12,338 bases of DNA, taken from positions 1-12,338 of the forward strand of contig JAJYKH010000054.1 in the NCBI GenBank assembly GCA_021788685.1, read 5' to 3'. The stretch comes from Deltaproteobacteria bacterium. GTDB taxonomy: Bacteria; Desulfobacterota; Desulfobulbia; Desulfobulbales; UBA5123. The translations under genes were made by a program, and so were the position numbers. Under the pieces are notes generated by a model that saw only the letters and a program-made list of their open reading frames with translations, did not search any database and was not told the DNA's origin. Shown piece after piece: positions 6,969 to 12,338 of this stretch (positions are counted from its first letter, which is position 1; each line of letters begins with the position of its first letter).

Positions 6969-8170
6969 TCACGGTCGCGAAGGATCTCCCCGACATTCTT
7001 CCAGGCAACAATCCGGGCCAGAGATCGAAGCTGCGAAGACTCTCCCCCATAGACCACTGCATTTTCAATCTGCGCCGGCTGGCCGCTGTCGCGTACTCGT
7101 TCAGCAAAAGGTTCGAAGTTTTTTAGGAAATCAGGTGCTATCGTGGCCGCGGACTTGGCCTCGATGGCCCAGAGACGGTCTCCAAGATCCACCAACGCAT
7201 CGATTTCCACCCCACGGCTTTCACGATAATGGTAGAGATTAGGCTGTTCGCCCCGGTGGACCTGGGCCTTGTAGAGCTCCGACACCACCCAACTCTCGAA
7301 GATGGCACCGCGTAAAGGGTGATGCCGGAGTTGCTCGGGTTCCCGAATGTTCAGCAGGTGACAAGCCAGGCCGCTGTCCAGAAAGTGGAGCTTAGGGGCC
7401 TTCACCACCTGCTTGCGGATGTTGCGGTGCCAGGCAGGCAAGCGATGAATCAGATAGCTGGCCTCGAGAATCGACAGCCACGCCCGGGCCGTGTTGTGGG
7501 AAACCCCGGCGTCGCTTCCCAGGGCGGAGAAGTTGATCTCCTGCGCCGTACGCCCGGCGCAAAGCTTGATGAAACTGGAGAACGTCATCAGATCACCGAC
7601 ATTCACCACTTGGCGCACATCGCGCTGGACATAGGTGGCCGTGTAGTCGGCAAGCCACTGGTGTGCTGGAATATTCCGGTCATAGATCCGGGGATAGGAA
7701 CCTTGCCAAAGCAGGGTGTAGAGATCATCCGGAACAGCAGGGAACTGGACGAGCTCCTCCCGGTCCGGGGCAAGCAACACCAAGATGCCACACCGGCCAG
7801 CGAGGGATTGGGAGACGGTCTGCGAGATGCCGAAATGCTGCGAGCCGGTCAGAATGAATCGGCCAGGCGCTGGTCGTTCGTCGACCTCCGCCTGGAGAAA
7901 GCTCGCAAGGCCCGGCGCCTGCTGGATTTCATCAATGATCGCGCCACCCCGATACTCAGCGAGAAAGCCACGGGGGTCTGTCTGGGCAAATTCACGGCTG
8001 TCCAATGCCTCCAAGGACACGTAGGCTTTGTCCGGGAAGGTGGCGCGGCACAATGTCGTTTTCCCCGCCTGTCTCGGGCCGGTTACGACGACGACTGGGT
8101 AGAAGCCGGCAAGCGCCAGCAGCTTGGCCGTGAGTTTTCGAGGGATCATGGCCTCAGGGTACCCAGTCAT
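6950..8170 (-). CDS. AAA_14/DUF4143 P-loop ATPase
   Basis: ATP-binding protein of the widespread AAA_14 plus DUF4143 family, whose cellular role is not established. The 406-residue product has Walker A GPRQAGKT (31-38), Walker B AIIDEIQ (77-83) and a sensor-like strand RFILTGSQ (104-111). The winged-helix-like middle (about 213-240, INFSALGSDAGVSHNTARAW) follows. The C-terminal DUF4143 part holds LHFLDSGLACHLL, FESWVVSELYK and a PD-(D/E)xK-like set GVEIDALVD...WAIEAKS (D324, E337, K339). All motifs look intact. The start is uncertain: ATG 8170 lies inside an inverted repeat, and ATG 8149 (MIPRKLTAK) is a plausible alternative that matches the usual family start. GAGG precedes it closely. It is convergent with the antitoxin cluster and overlaps it by 19 bases. 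Confidence 0.93.
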   Translation of the reverse strand: MTGYPEAMIPRKLTAKLLALAGFYPVVVVTGPRQAGKTTLCRATFPDKAYVSLEALDSREFAQTDPRGFLAEYRGGAIIDEIQQAPGLASFLQAEVDERPAPGRFILTGSQHFGISQTVSQSLAGRCGILVLLAPDREELVQFPAVPDDLYTLLWQGSYPRIYDRNIPAHQWLADYTATYVQRDVRQVVNVGDLMTFSSFIKLCAGRTAQEINFSALGSDAGVSHNTARAWLSILEASYLIHRLPAWHRNIRKQVVKAPKLHFLDSGLACHLLNIREPEQLRHHPLRGAIFESWVVSELYKAQVHRGEQPNLYHYRESRGVEIDALVDLGDRLWAIEAKSAATIAPDFLKNFEPFAERVRDSGQPAQIENAVVYGGESSQLRSLARIVAWKNVGEILRDRDYKKTR

Positions 8171-8207
8171 GCATGAATTGTCAAATGAACTTACAATTTA
8201 TGCATGA
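8167..8207. repeat. 15-bp inverted repeat at the ATPase start
   Basis: TCATGCATGAATTGT (8167-8181) and ACAATTTATGCATGA (8193-8207) are inverted copies with 14 of 15 matches and an 11-base AT-rich spacer. Each arm contains the self-palindrome ATGCAT. The left arm covers the first possible start codon of the DUF4143-type ATPase, and a TTGACA (minus strand, 8184-8179) lies at the arm/spacer boundary. It looks like an operator for control of the ATPase gene. A mobile-element end is an alternative. Confidence 0.75.
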
Positions 8208-8318
8208 TGCGCCAAGCCACACCTTTTGCTCTCTCGAAGAAAAGCGCCTTTCCAGCGTAAGCCGGAAGAAGGGCGCCGCTGCCATCGCCCCCCTGAATCC
8301 TTTGACTTCACCCCGCGC

Positions 8319-8453
8319 TCATGCCAACGCGTCAACAATGCTTTCTCCATGGCCCTGGTCGATGATCTCCCAGCCCAACGCCTGCAACTGGCGCAAGAAG
8401 GGCTGCTCGACCTCGGTGTATTCGCTCACCGACCATCCTCCCGTGGTGGTCAT
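8319..8453 (-). pseudogene. hsdR: N-terminal stump of type I restriction subunit HsdR
   Basis: A 44-codon minus-strand frame starts at ATG 8453-8451, which overlaps the stop of the upstream AAA ATPase gene as TAATG. It ends at TGA 8321-8319. The product contains SEYTEVEQPFLRQLQALGW followed by EIIDQGHG. I recognise this as the extreme N-terminus of type I restriction endonuclease R subunits (SEYTEVE.PFL.QL..LGW). Homology stops after DQGHG; the next few residues, ESIVDALA, are unrelated and the frame closes. Full HsdR proteins are about 800-1,100 residues, so nearly everything is lost. Nothing else of an hsdMSR locus is seen in the window. The coupling to the ATPase suggests that an intact ATPase-hsdR unit once existed. 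Confidence 0.65.
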
Positions 8454-9643
8454 TATCTATTTGGCACGATGTTGGGAATGACGCGCCGCATGAACTCGTC
8501 AAACAGCGGCACGGTAAAGGCTATATCACCATAGGATGGACTGTAGATCATCCCCTTTTTGATCAATCCGGCCCGCAACGGTCCCAAGCTGCCGATTTTG
8601 ACCTTCAGGGTGTCGGCCACGTCGCTGGTGCGGTACGGCCCTGCGCCATGCTCCGCCGTGGCCCGCAGAAACATCTTTTCCCTCGGGGTCAGCCGGTCGA
8701 AACGCACCCGGAAGAAATTTTCATCCAGGCGCCGGGAAACCAATTCACTGGCCTCCTGCACCACCTGCAGGCTGATCGGCGAAACGGCAGCGTGATTCCA
8801 CGCCTGGTAGCCCCATTCCTGGAGGAAGTAGGGATAGCCCCGCGTTAGCCGGAAAATCTCGGCGAGCGCGTCCGGCGCGAACTCTTCCCCAGCCTCTCGC
8901 ACCGGATCACGGAGGGCCTTGACTGCATCCGCTTCGGGCAAGGGGCCGATCTCCGGGAAGCTGAACAATCGTTCGGCATAGGATTTCGACTCTCCGGCCA
9001 GACCCGGCAGGATCGGCAAACCGGCACCGATCAGCACCAGGGGCAGCTGCCGCTGCTGCATCCGGTGCATGGCCATGATCAGGGCGCTCAGTTCCCGGGT
9101 ACCGAAATATTGAATCTCGTCGATCAGGATGGCAACGGCGGCCTTGCGCTCCTGTCCGGCCTCGCCCACTGTGGCAAAAAGGGTGGGGAGATCGACCTCG
9201 AGGTCACCGCTGTCGGCGGAACCGACCTCCGGCTCGATGTCCAGACCGATGTCGATCTCGCCCATCGTGATCTTGATAGCCCCGAGAAAACTCTTCAACA
9301 CGGCCAAACCACGCCGTGCCTTGTCGCCGGCCCCTGCCAGCCGGTCCAGTTCGAAGAGCAGGCGGCGAAGATGGGGGGCCAGCAATACGGCCAGGGATTT
9401 TCCCTCGTGCGCCTCAATGAGAATGGTGCGGTAGCCCGCGCCGCAGGCCCGCCGCTCGATTTCGTTGAGCAGAACGGTCTTGCCGACTCCGCGCAATCCG
9501 GTGAGCAACAGGCTCTTTTCCGGTCGTCCGGCCAGGACGCGGCCCAGCAGAACATCCGCCTGCTCTAGGATACCGTCGCGACCGGCAAGTTCGGGTGGTG
9601 GCGAGCCCGCGCCGGGGGAAAAGGGATTTTTGATTTTGTCCAT
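8453..9643 (-). CDS. AAA-family ATPase with C-terminal winged helix
   Basis: A 396-residue STAND/ORC-like ATPase of unknown cellular role. It begins with a typical NPFSPG...PELAGRDGIL motif, followed by Walker A LLLTGLRGVGKTVLL (45-59, GLRGVGKT 49-56). It continues with a charged middle region, Walker B VAILIDEIQYF (170-180), a sensor-1-like LPLVLIGAGLP (200-210) and an RLTRGYPYFLQEWGYQAW segment (265-282) typical of this group. The C-terminal winged helix follows from about 318 (LTPREKMFLRATA, YRTSDVADTL, LIKKGMIYSP). ATG 9643 has GAGG about eight bases upstream. The promoter region is a long inverted repeat. The stop overlaps the HsdR remnant start. All ATPase motifs are intact. Similar proteins are found in many mobile and defence loci, but no specific function is assigned. 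Confidence 0.9.
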   Translation of the reverse strand: MDKIKNPFSPGAGSPPPELAGRDGILEQADVLLGRVLAGRPEKSLLLTGLRGVGKTVLLNEIERRACGAGYRTILIEAHEGKSLAVLLAPHLRRLLFELDRLAGAGDKARRGLAVLKSFLGAIKITMGEIDIGLDIEPEVGSADSGDLEVDLPTLFATVGEAGQERKAAVAILIDEIQYFGTRELSALIMAMHRMQQRQLPLVLIGAGLPILPGLAGESKSYAERLFSFPEIGPLPEADAVKALRDPVREAGEEFAPDALAEIFRLTRGYPYFLQEWGYQAWNHAAVSPISLQVVQEASELVSRRLDENFFRVRFDRLTPREKMFLRATAEHGAGPYRTSDVADTLKVKIGSLGPLRAGLIKKGMIYSPSYGDIAFTVPLFDEFMRRVIPNIVPNR

Positions 9644-9662
9644 GATCGCCTCGTTTCTATAT

Positions 9663-9718
9663 GGTTCTATCTTCTTATACCATAAAATATGTATAAGTTG
9701 GTAGAAGTAAATAGAACC
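9663..9718 (-). promoter_or_regulatory. Promoter inside a 20-bp inverted repeat
   Basis: GGTTCTATCTTCTTATACCA (9663-9682) and TGGTAGAAGTAAATAGAACC (9699-9718) are inverted copies with 17 of 20 matches and a 16-base spacer. A perfect nested inverted repeat CTTATAC/GTATAAG lies at 9674-9680/9691-9697. A minus-strand promoter TTTACT (9711-9706), 16 bases, TATTTT (9689-9684) fits within it, about 40 bases before the ATPase ATG. The whole structure resembles an operator that covers both promoter boxes. The winged-helix ATPase itself is a possible autoregulator; that is inference. Confidence 0.6.
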
Positions 9719-9836
9719 ACCGGAGGACCGGCGAGATTAGCCATAAGTTTCAAACATTGTCCTTGTAACGAAGCTGTCAAGGCTGCGAGCAGGGAGCACC
9801 CGCTGGGCTTGGCCTTGATGGCTCCGGTGCCGCGCG

Positions 9837-10028
9837 CTACCCCAGTTTACCCACTAAAGAACCAGGAACATCCCAAAATACAAGCGCTTTTCCTTTAACC
9901 ATCCGATACTTGCCAGCCGGGTCCATAACAGAAATATAGATTGGCAATGGGACTGCGGGAGCCCCGATCACCAGTTCAGGTGCAGGGTTACCGCCCCAGA
10001 TGTGAAGCAAATTGGTTGGGAAGCTACA
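9837..10028 (-). pseudogene. Possible C-terminal remnant of an unknown protein
   Basis: A minus-strand frame reads 63 codons to TAG at 9837-9839. Its composition is that of a normal folded protein: NLLHIWGGNPAPELVIG, then PLPIYISVMDPAGKYR, then MVKGKALVFWDVPGS and VGKLG at the end. The frame stays open further upstream into GC-rich sequence, but there it becomes proline/arginine-rich and unconvincing. No start with a ribosome site was found. I do not recognise the family. It may be the surviving 3' end of a gene, or chance. Confidence 0.3.
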
Positions 10029-10273
10029 CCGCTCTTGCTTTTCGGGTTGGTGGCGTGGGTGTATGGGATATGGAATTGGGCGGGCCAGAAATCTGGGGGG
10101 TGTCCCCCTATTTCCCCGAGCTGCAGCCGCTCGCGCGTCTTCCGCTGCCTGCGCTCGCAGCCCGGCTTTATCTGATCACCCTAAATCCCTCCAGGGGTTC
10201 ATGGTGGCGGCTTCCACCCGGCTCTTTCGGGCTGTCACAAAGGGTGCAACAAATGTCCGAGCCCTGGTCCGGG

Positions 10274-10400
10274 CGCATAAGGTCGCCTATGTTGAGCGGC
10301 TTTGCCGGCAAGAAGGGGTTGTGCCGGGGCGGCCGCCGGTGGTTTTGTTCTCCTCTTTCCCGGTCTGCCGGGCCGCTCAAACATAAGCGGGCCTTATGCG
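10274..10400. repeat. Long imperfect inverted repeat
   Basis: The left arm from 10274 reads CGCATAAGGTCGCC, then TATGTTGAGCGGC. The right arm, read from 10400 on the minus strand, is CGCATAAGGCCCGC, then TTATGTTTGAGCGGC. The two align over about 28 bases with two extra bases and three mismatches. Pairing may continue inward through the CCGGCA segments. The spacer is about 70 bases. As RNA or single-stranded DNA it would form a long bulged hairpin. It could be a transposon or recombination end, or a structured RNA; no transposase is seen beside it. Confidence 0.7.
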
Positions 10401-10491
10401 ACATTCACGCACCCTTTCCGCCAGCCCCGCAAGCCCCGACTTCCAGCCGCTTCTTTATCGGATGATCTTCTCCCGCCCCTGGAAAAGGAGG

Positions 10492-10701
10492 CTAACTTGA
10501 CCATGTATAAAAATTATAAATTGAAATAAGAATAAATATTATACCGAAAATTAGCGACCCTATTTTAACGCTGCCTTCTCTCTTTCTCGGAAAGTACGCA
10601 ATAAATTCGAAAAAGAAATATTTATCCGAGAGGAAATAACTAACTACAAATAAAATACCAACTAATAATGGCATTAATGCCTGAGCTAAACCAATCTTCA
10701 T
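10492..10701 (-). CDS. Small two-helix membrane protein, candidate Rhs immunity protein
   Basis: A 69-residue protein with two clear hydrophobic helices: about 5-24 (AQALMPLLVGILFVVSYFL) and about 46-64 (KIGSLIFGIIFILISIYNF). A short positively charged segment PRKREGSVK joins them. ATG 10701-10699 overlaps the Rhs stop codon as ATGA, so translation is probably coupled. It is AT-rich like the Rhs tip and unlike the GC-rich Rhs core; this composition ends abruptly at its own stop. Rhs toxin tips are typically followed by a small immunity gene. Position, overlap and composition therefore make this the likely immunity partner, placed in the inner membrane. I do not recognise the family; function is inferred. 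Confidence 0.7.
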   Translation of the reverse strand: MKIGLAQALMPLLVGILFVVSYFLSDKYFFFEFIAYFPRKREGSVKIGSLIFGIIFILISIYNFYTWSS

Positions 10702-11114
10702 TTACAACCCCCGCTACTACTTGAGGTTGATTCATTACTAATTGGGAAAGACCAGCCCATAAAACCACTAGTGCTAGCGTCAAATCCCCATTGAAACGAA
10801 AATGGTTCATCGCTTATTGCTTTGCCAATCATGATTGAGGACATACCACCTGTAGCTGCCAAACCCGCATTTGCTGATAGGAAAGATACATATCCAGAAA
10901 AATCATTCGGATTTGCTGCACCTGGAGTCTCAAATGTAACCTCCCCTCCTGTAGTTGATACAGGAAGCCCGGCCGTTACACCAACCAAGGGGGCCATTAT
11001 AGATACTGTCGTTACTTTGCCTTCTGGAGATACGGATTTCAGACCACCCGTTAACAGTCCTCCACCAAAGACTTCACCACCAGCGACTACGTGTAAGTAC
11101 CCCGTCCATGTTGC
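10698..11114 (-). other. Rhs variable C-terminal tip, uncharacterised
   Basis: The 138 residues after the conserved core motif ending DSLGL form the variable tip. They are glycine- and hydrophobic-rich with alternating strand-like segments (YLHVVAGGEVFGGGLLTGG, APLVGVTAGLPVSTTGGEVTF, YVSFLSANAGLAATGG). An aromatic stretch FSFQWGFDASTSGFMGWSF follows, and the tail ends in serines with SSSSGGCK. I see no known nuclease, deaminase, protease or ADP-ribosylation motif and no HxxH or HNH pattern. The AT-rich composition contrasts with the core. Together with a membrane-protein partner, this suggests activity at a membrane; that is only inference. Confidence 0.6.
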
Positions 11115-12207
11115 CAATCCCAACGAATCTATCCAATTAATCGGATTATTTTGGACATACCCATACAAATTCACATCCCCACCCGCAAACCCGATCGGGT
11201 CTTTGGCAATAAACCTCCCCGCCACCGGATCATAATACCGTGCCCGGTAGAAGTACAGGCCGGTTTCCTCGTCCCACTCGCGGCCGGTGTAGGTGTAGGG
11301 CTGCTTGACTTGGTTACCCCGATGTTTGGGGATGCCGAAGGAGGAGTAGTCGTAGCTCTGGAGGACTTGGCCCTTCGCATCGGTCAGGGTGGTGATGCTG
11401 CCGAGGCCATCGGCGTGATAGTAGGAGATGGCTCCTTTCTGCTCGATGGCAAGGGGCTCGTCGATGCCCGGGCCGTGGAGGTAGCGGGTGGTCTCGGTAC
11501 GACCCTTGCCATCATCGGACTTGGTCAGAGTTTCGAGGATGATGTCCTCGTTGTCGTAGACGTAGGCGTAGGTCCTCGCCTCATCTTTATCTTCGAGCTC
11601 CTCCACCTTCTTTTCGATCCGCCGGCCGAAGGGGTCGTACTTGAAGGAAAGGACCTTCGTTTCCTCACCGTCCATCTGGGTCACCCGGATCAGTCGGTTC
11701 TCGTAATCGTATGCATACGACCAGGAGACGTATTTCCCGTCCTCGTCGAAGCCGATCTTGCCAGTCAGGTTGCCGTTCCGGTCGTATTGGTAGCTGTACT
11801 TCGGCCCTTGGAGAAGCTGGTTGTCCTGGTTGTAAGTGGAGGCCTCCGCTGTCCTGGGTCCGGCCAGGCGGTTGCCCACCGGGTCGTAGGCAAAGTCCTC
11901 GGCCCGATTCGGTTGGGGCTTGTCCTTGCCTTCGAGTTTCACCGGCAGGGCTTCGAGGAGCCTGTAGACGGGATCGTACTCGTATTCCAGTTTCGTCCCG
12001 TGCTGATGGAGGTCGAGCGCCGTCCCGGTGAGCCGGTTGCCGATTTTGTCGTGGGTGTAGGTGAAGGCGGAGAGCAGGTCGGTTTTTCTTCGCTTTGCCG
12101 CCCCGGGTGAGGATCTCGGTGAGGTTGCCCAGGGGATCGTAGGCGTAGCTGGTGACCACTCCGTTGGGATAGGCCAGGATGGTCCGGCGGCCCGGGAGAT
12201 CGTAGCG
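10698..12207 (-). pseudogene. Rhs/YD-repeat protein, 3' part, frameshifted and 5'-truncated
   Basis: Rhs proteins form a beta-cocoon of YD repeats that encloses a C-terminal toxin tip used in contact-dependent or type VI competition. The long frame (415 codons with stop, from ATG 11942) has YD repeats (FAYDPVGNRL, YQYDRNGNLTG, FKYDPFGRRIEKK) and YLHGPGIDEPLAIEQ. It also has ISYYHADGLGSITTLTD and the core signature TGREWDEETGLYFYRARYYDP...RFIAKDPIGF...NLYGYVQNNPINW (219-270), ending DSLGL (272-276). The usual autocleavage-type motif is DPxGL; here S replaces P. Upstream coding continues as TYTHDKIGNRLTGTALDLH, then moves into another frame at an A-run on the coding strand (12083-12087). There it reads back through YPNGVVTSYAYDPLGNLTEIL to RYDLPGRR, where a stop (12208-12210) and unrelated sequence begin. 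Most of the N-terminal repeats are missing. Confidence 0.88.
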
Positions 12208-12210
12208 TCA

Positions 12211-12266
12211 GTTGGCCCTAAAAAATAGATCCGTCCCCTTTTTTGTGCTTTTTTGTGTTTTTTGTG
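12211..12266. repeat. Dispersed-repeat-like sequence at the Rhs break
   Basis: Directly after the truncated Rhs frame lies AAAAAATAGATCCGTCCCC followed by three near-tandem copies of TTTTTTGTG (12239-12247, 12249-12257, 12258-12266). The GGGGACGGATCTATTTTTT motif (minus strand) resembles the repeats I associate with REP-associated tyrosine transposases (Y1_Tnp/RAYT) in Deltaproteobacteria. The transposase itself is not present. Family assignment is from memory of the motif. Confidence 0.45.
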
Positions 12267-12338
12267 ATCATAATCCCCCTCTAATGGGCTTACCCTGTGG
12301 AAGGCCTCTTGAGTAAAGACCTGGCAAAAGCGGCTACC
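12267..12338. other. Unassigned right edge
   Basis: No coding frame, RNA gene or repeat was recognised in the last 72 bases. They lie beyond the repeat-like sequence and may belong to another element or to an interrupted Rhs locus. Confidence 0.4.

Larger units (their letters stand above)
9719..10491. other. Region without a confident gene
   Basis: About 770 bases separate the ATPase promoter from the Rhs-associated small gene. Several open frames exist on both strands, but they have skewed composition and no recognisable family. Only two things stand out: a possible minus-strand gene tail (9837-10028) and a long imperfect inverted repeat (10274-10400). GC content rises from moderate in the left third to high in the right part, then drops abruptly at 10492. 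The segment looks like accumulated debris between island modules. Confidence 0.6.

Noticed and set aside
7319..8176. Plus-strand open frame (285 codons) opposite the DUF4143 ATPase
   Set aside because: The minus-strand frame has all ATPase motifs; the plus frame has none and no ribosome site.
9945..10000. tRNA-like 3' half (GGGACTGCGGGAGCCCC ... TTCAGG ... CCGCCCCA)
   Set aside because: The T-arm does not fold with canonical spacing and no 5' half is present; the minus strand gives a better explanation as a coding-like frame.
10291..10381. Integron attC site (GTTGAGC / GCTCAAAC motifs)
   Set aside because: In attC the RYYYAAC box precedes GTTRRRY; here the order is reversed and there is no integron integrase.
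9941..10465. Plus-strand open frame of 174 codons
   Set aside because: Skewed composition, no recognisable motifs, and it reads through both arms of the inverted repeat; not accepted as a gene.
12083..12087. Programmed frameshift site in the Rhs gene
   Set aside because: The A-run is short and is not an X_XXY_YYZ slippery heptamer in the right frame, and the shift needed is +1; a mutation or sequencing error is more likely.
11151..12110. Long plus-strand open frame (319 codons) opposite the Rhs gene
   Set aside because: It is antisense to clear YD repeats; the valine/glycine-rich translation is the expected complement of that repeat coding sequence in GC-rich DNA.

Overview
The window reads as a bacterial chromosome segment with conserved housekeeping genes at the left (1-4302) and an accessory region to the right (about 4315-12338). 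The groES/groEL and aminotransferase sequences, the high GC content and the RelE/XRE toxin-antitoxin family are compatible with a Desulfobacterota-type (deltaproteobacterial) host. That placement is an impression from the proteins, not a measured result.

Left region: the groES-groEL operon runs leftward (groEL is cut by the window edge). A heat-shock-like promoter lies upstream and a hairpin sits between the two genes. A branched-chain amino acid aminotransferase (ilvE) also runs leftward and ends at a strong intrinsic terminator. Divergent from it is an AI-2E/PerM-type membrane protein; both genes have good sigma70-type promoters in the shared 243-nt gap.

Boundary: immediately after the membrane protein lies the 3' half of a proline tRNA (anticodon loop to CCA). 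It is followed by tandem repeats, a clear promoter and a complete tyrosine recombinase. This is the classical end of a tRNA-integrated genomic island. The intact tRNA expected at the other end is not in the window.

Island cargo: (i) a RelE/HigB-like toxin with an overlapping XRE antitoxin, then an orphan NadS-like HTH antitoxin, then a second XRE antitoxin whose last 126 bp are 97% identical to the first, so one toxin gene is followed by three antitoxin-type regulators; (ii) two leftward P-loop ATPases, one of the AAA_14/DUF4143 type and one AAA ATPase with a C-terminal winged helix, each with a near-perfect inverted repeat at its 5' end; the second is translationally coupled to a 44-codon stump of a type I restriction HsdR subunit; (iii) about 770 bp without a confident gene, holding a long imperfect inverted repeat and a possible gene remnant; (iv) the 3' end of an Rhs/YD-repeat gene with a 138-residue variable tip, overlapped by a small two-helix membrane protein that is a candidate immunity protein. 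The Rhs gene is broken by a homopolymer frameshift and truncated upstream at a dispersed-repeat-like sequence.

The most interesting unexplained objects are the Rhs tip plus its membrane-protein partner, the one-toxin/three-antitoxin array with its internal duplication, and the paired ATPases with palindromic control regions.
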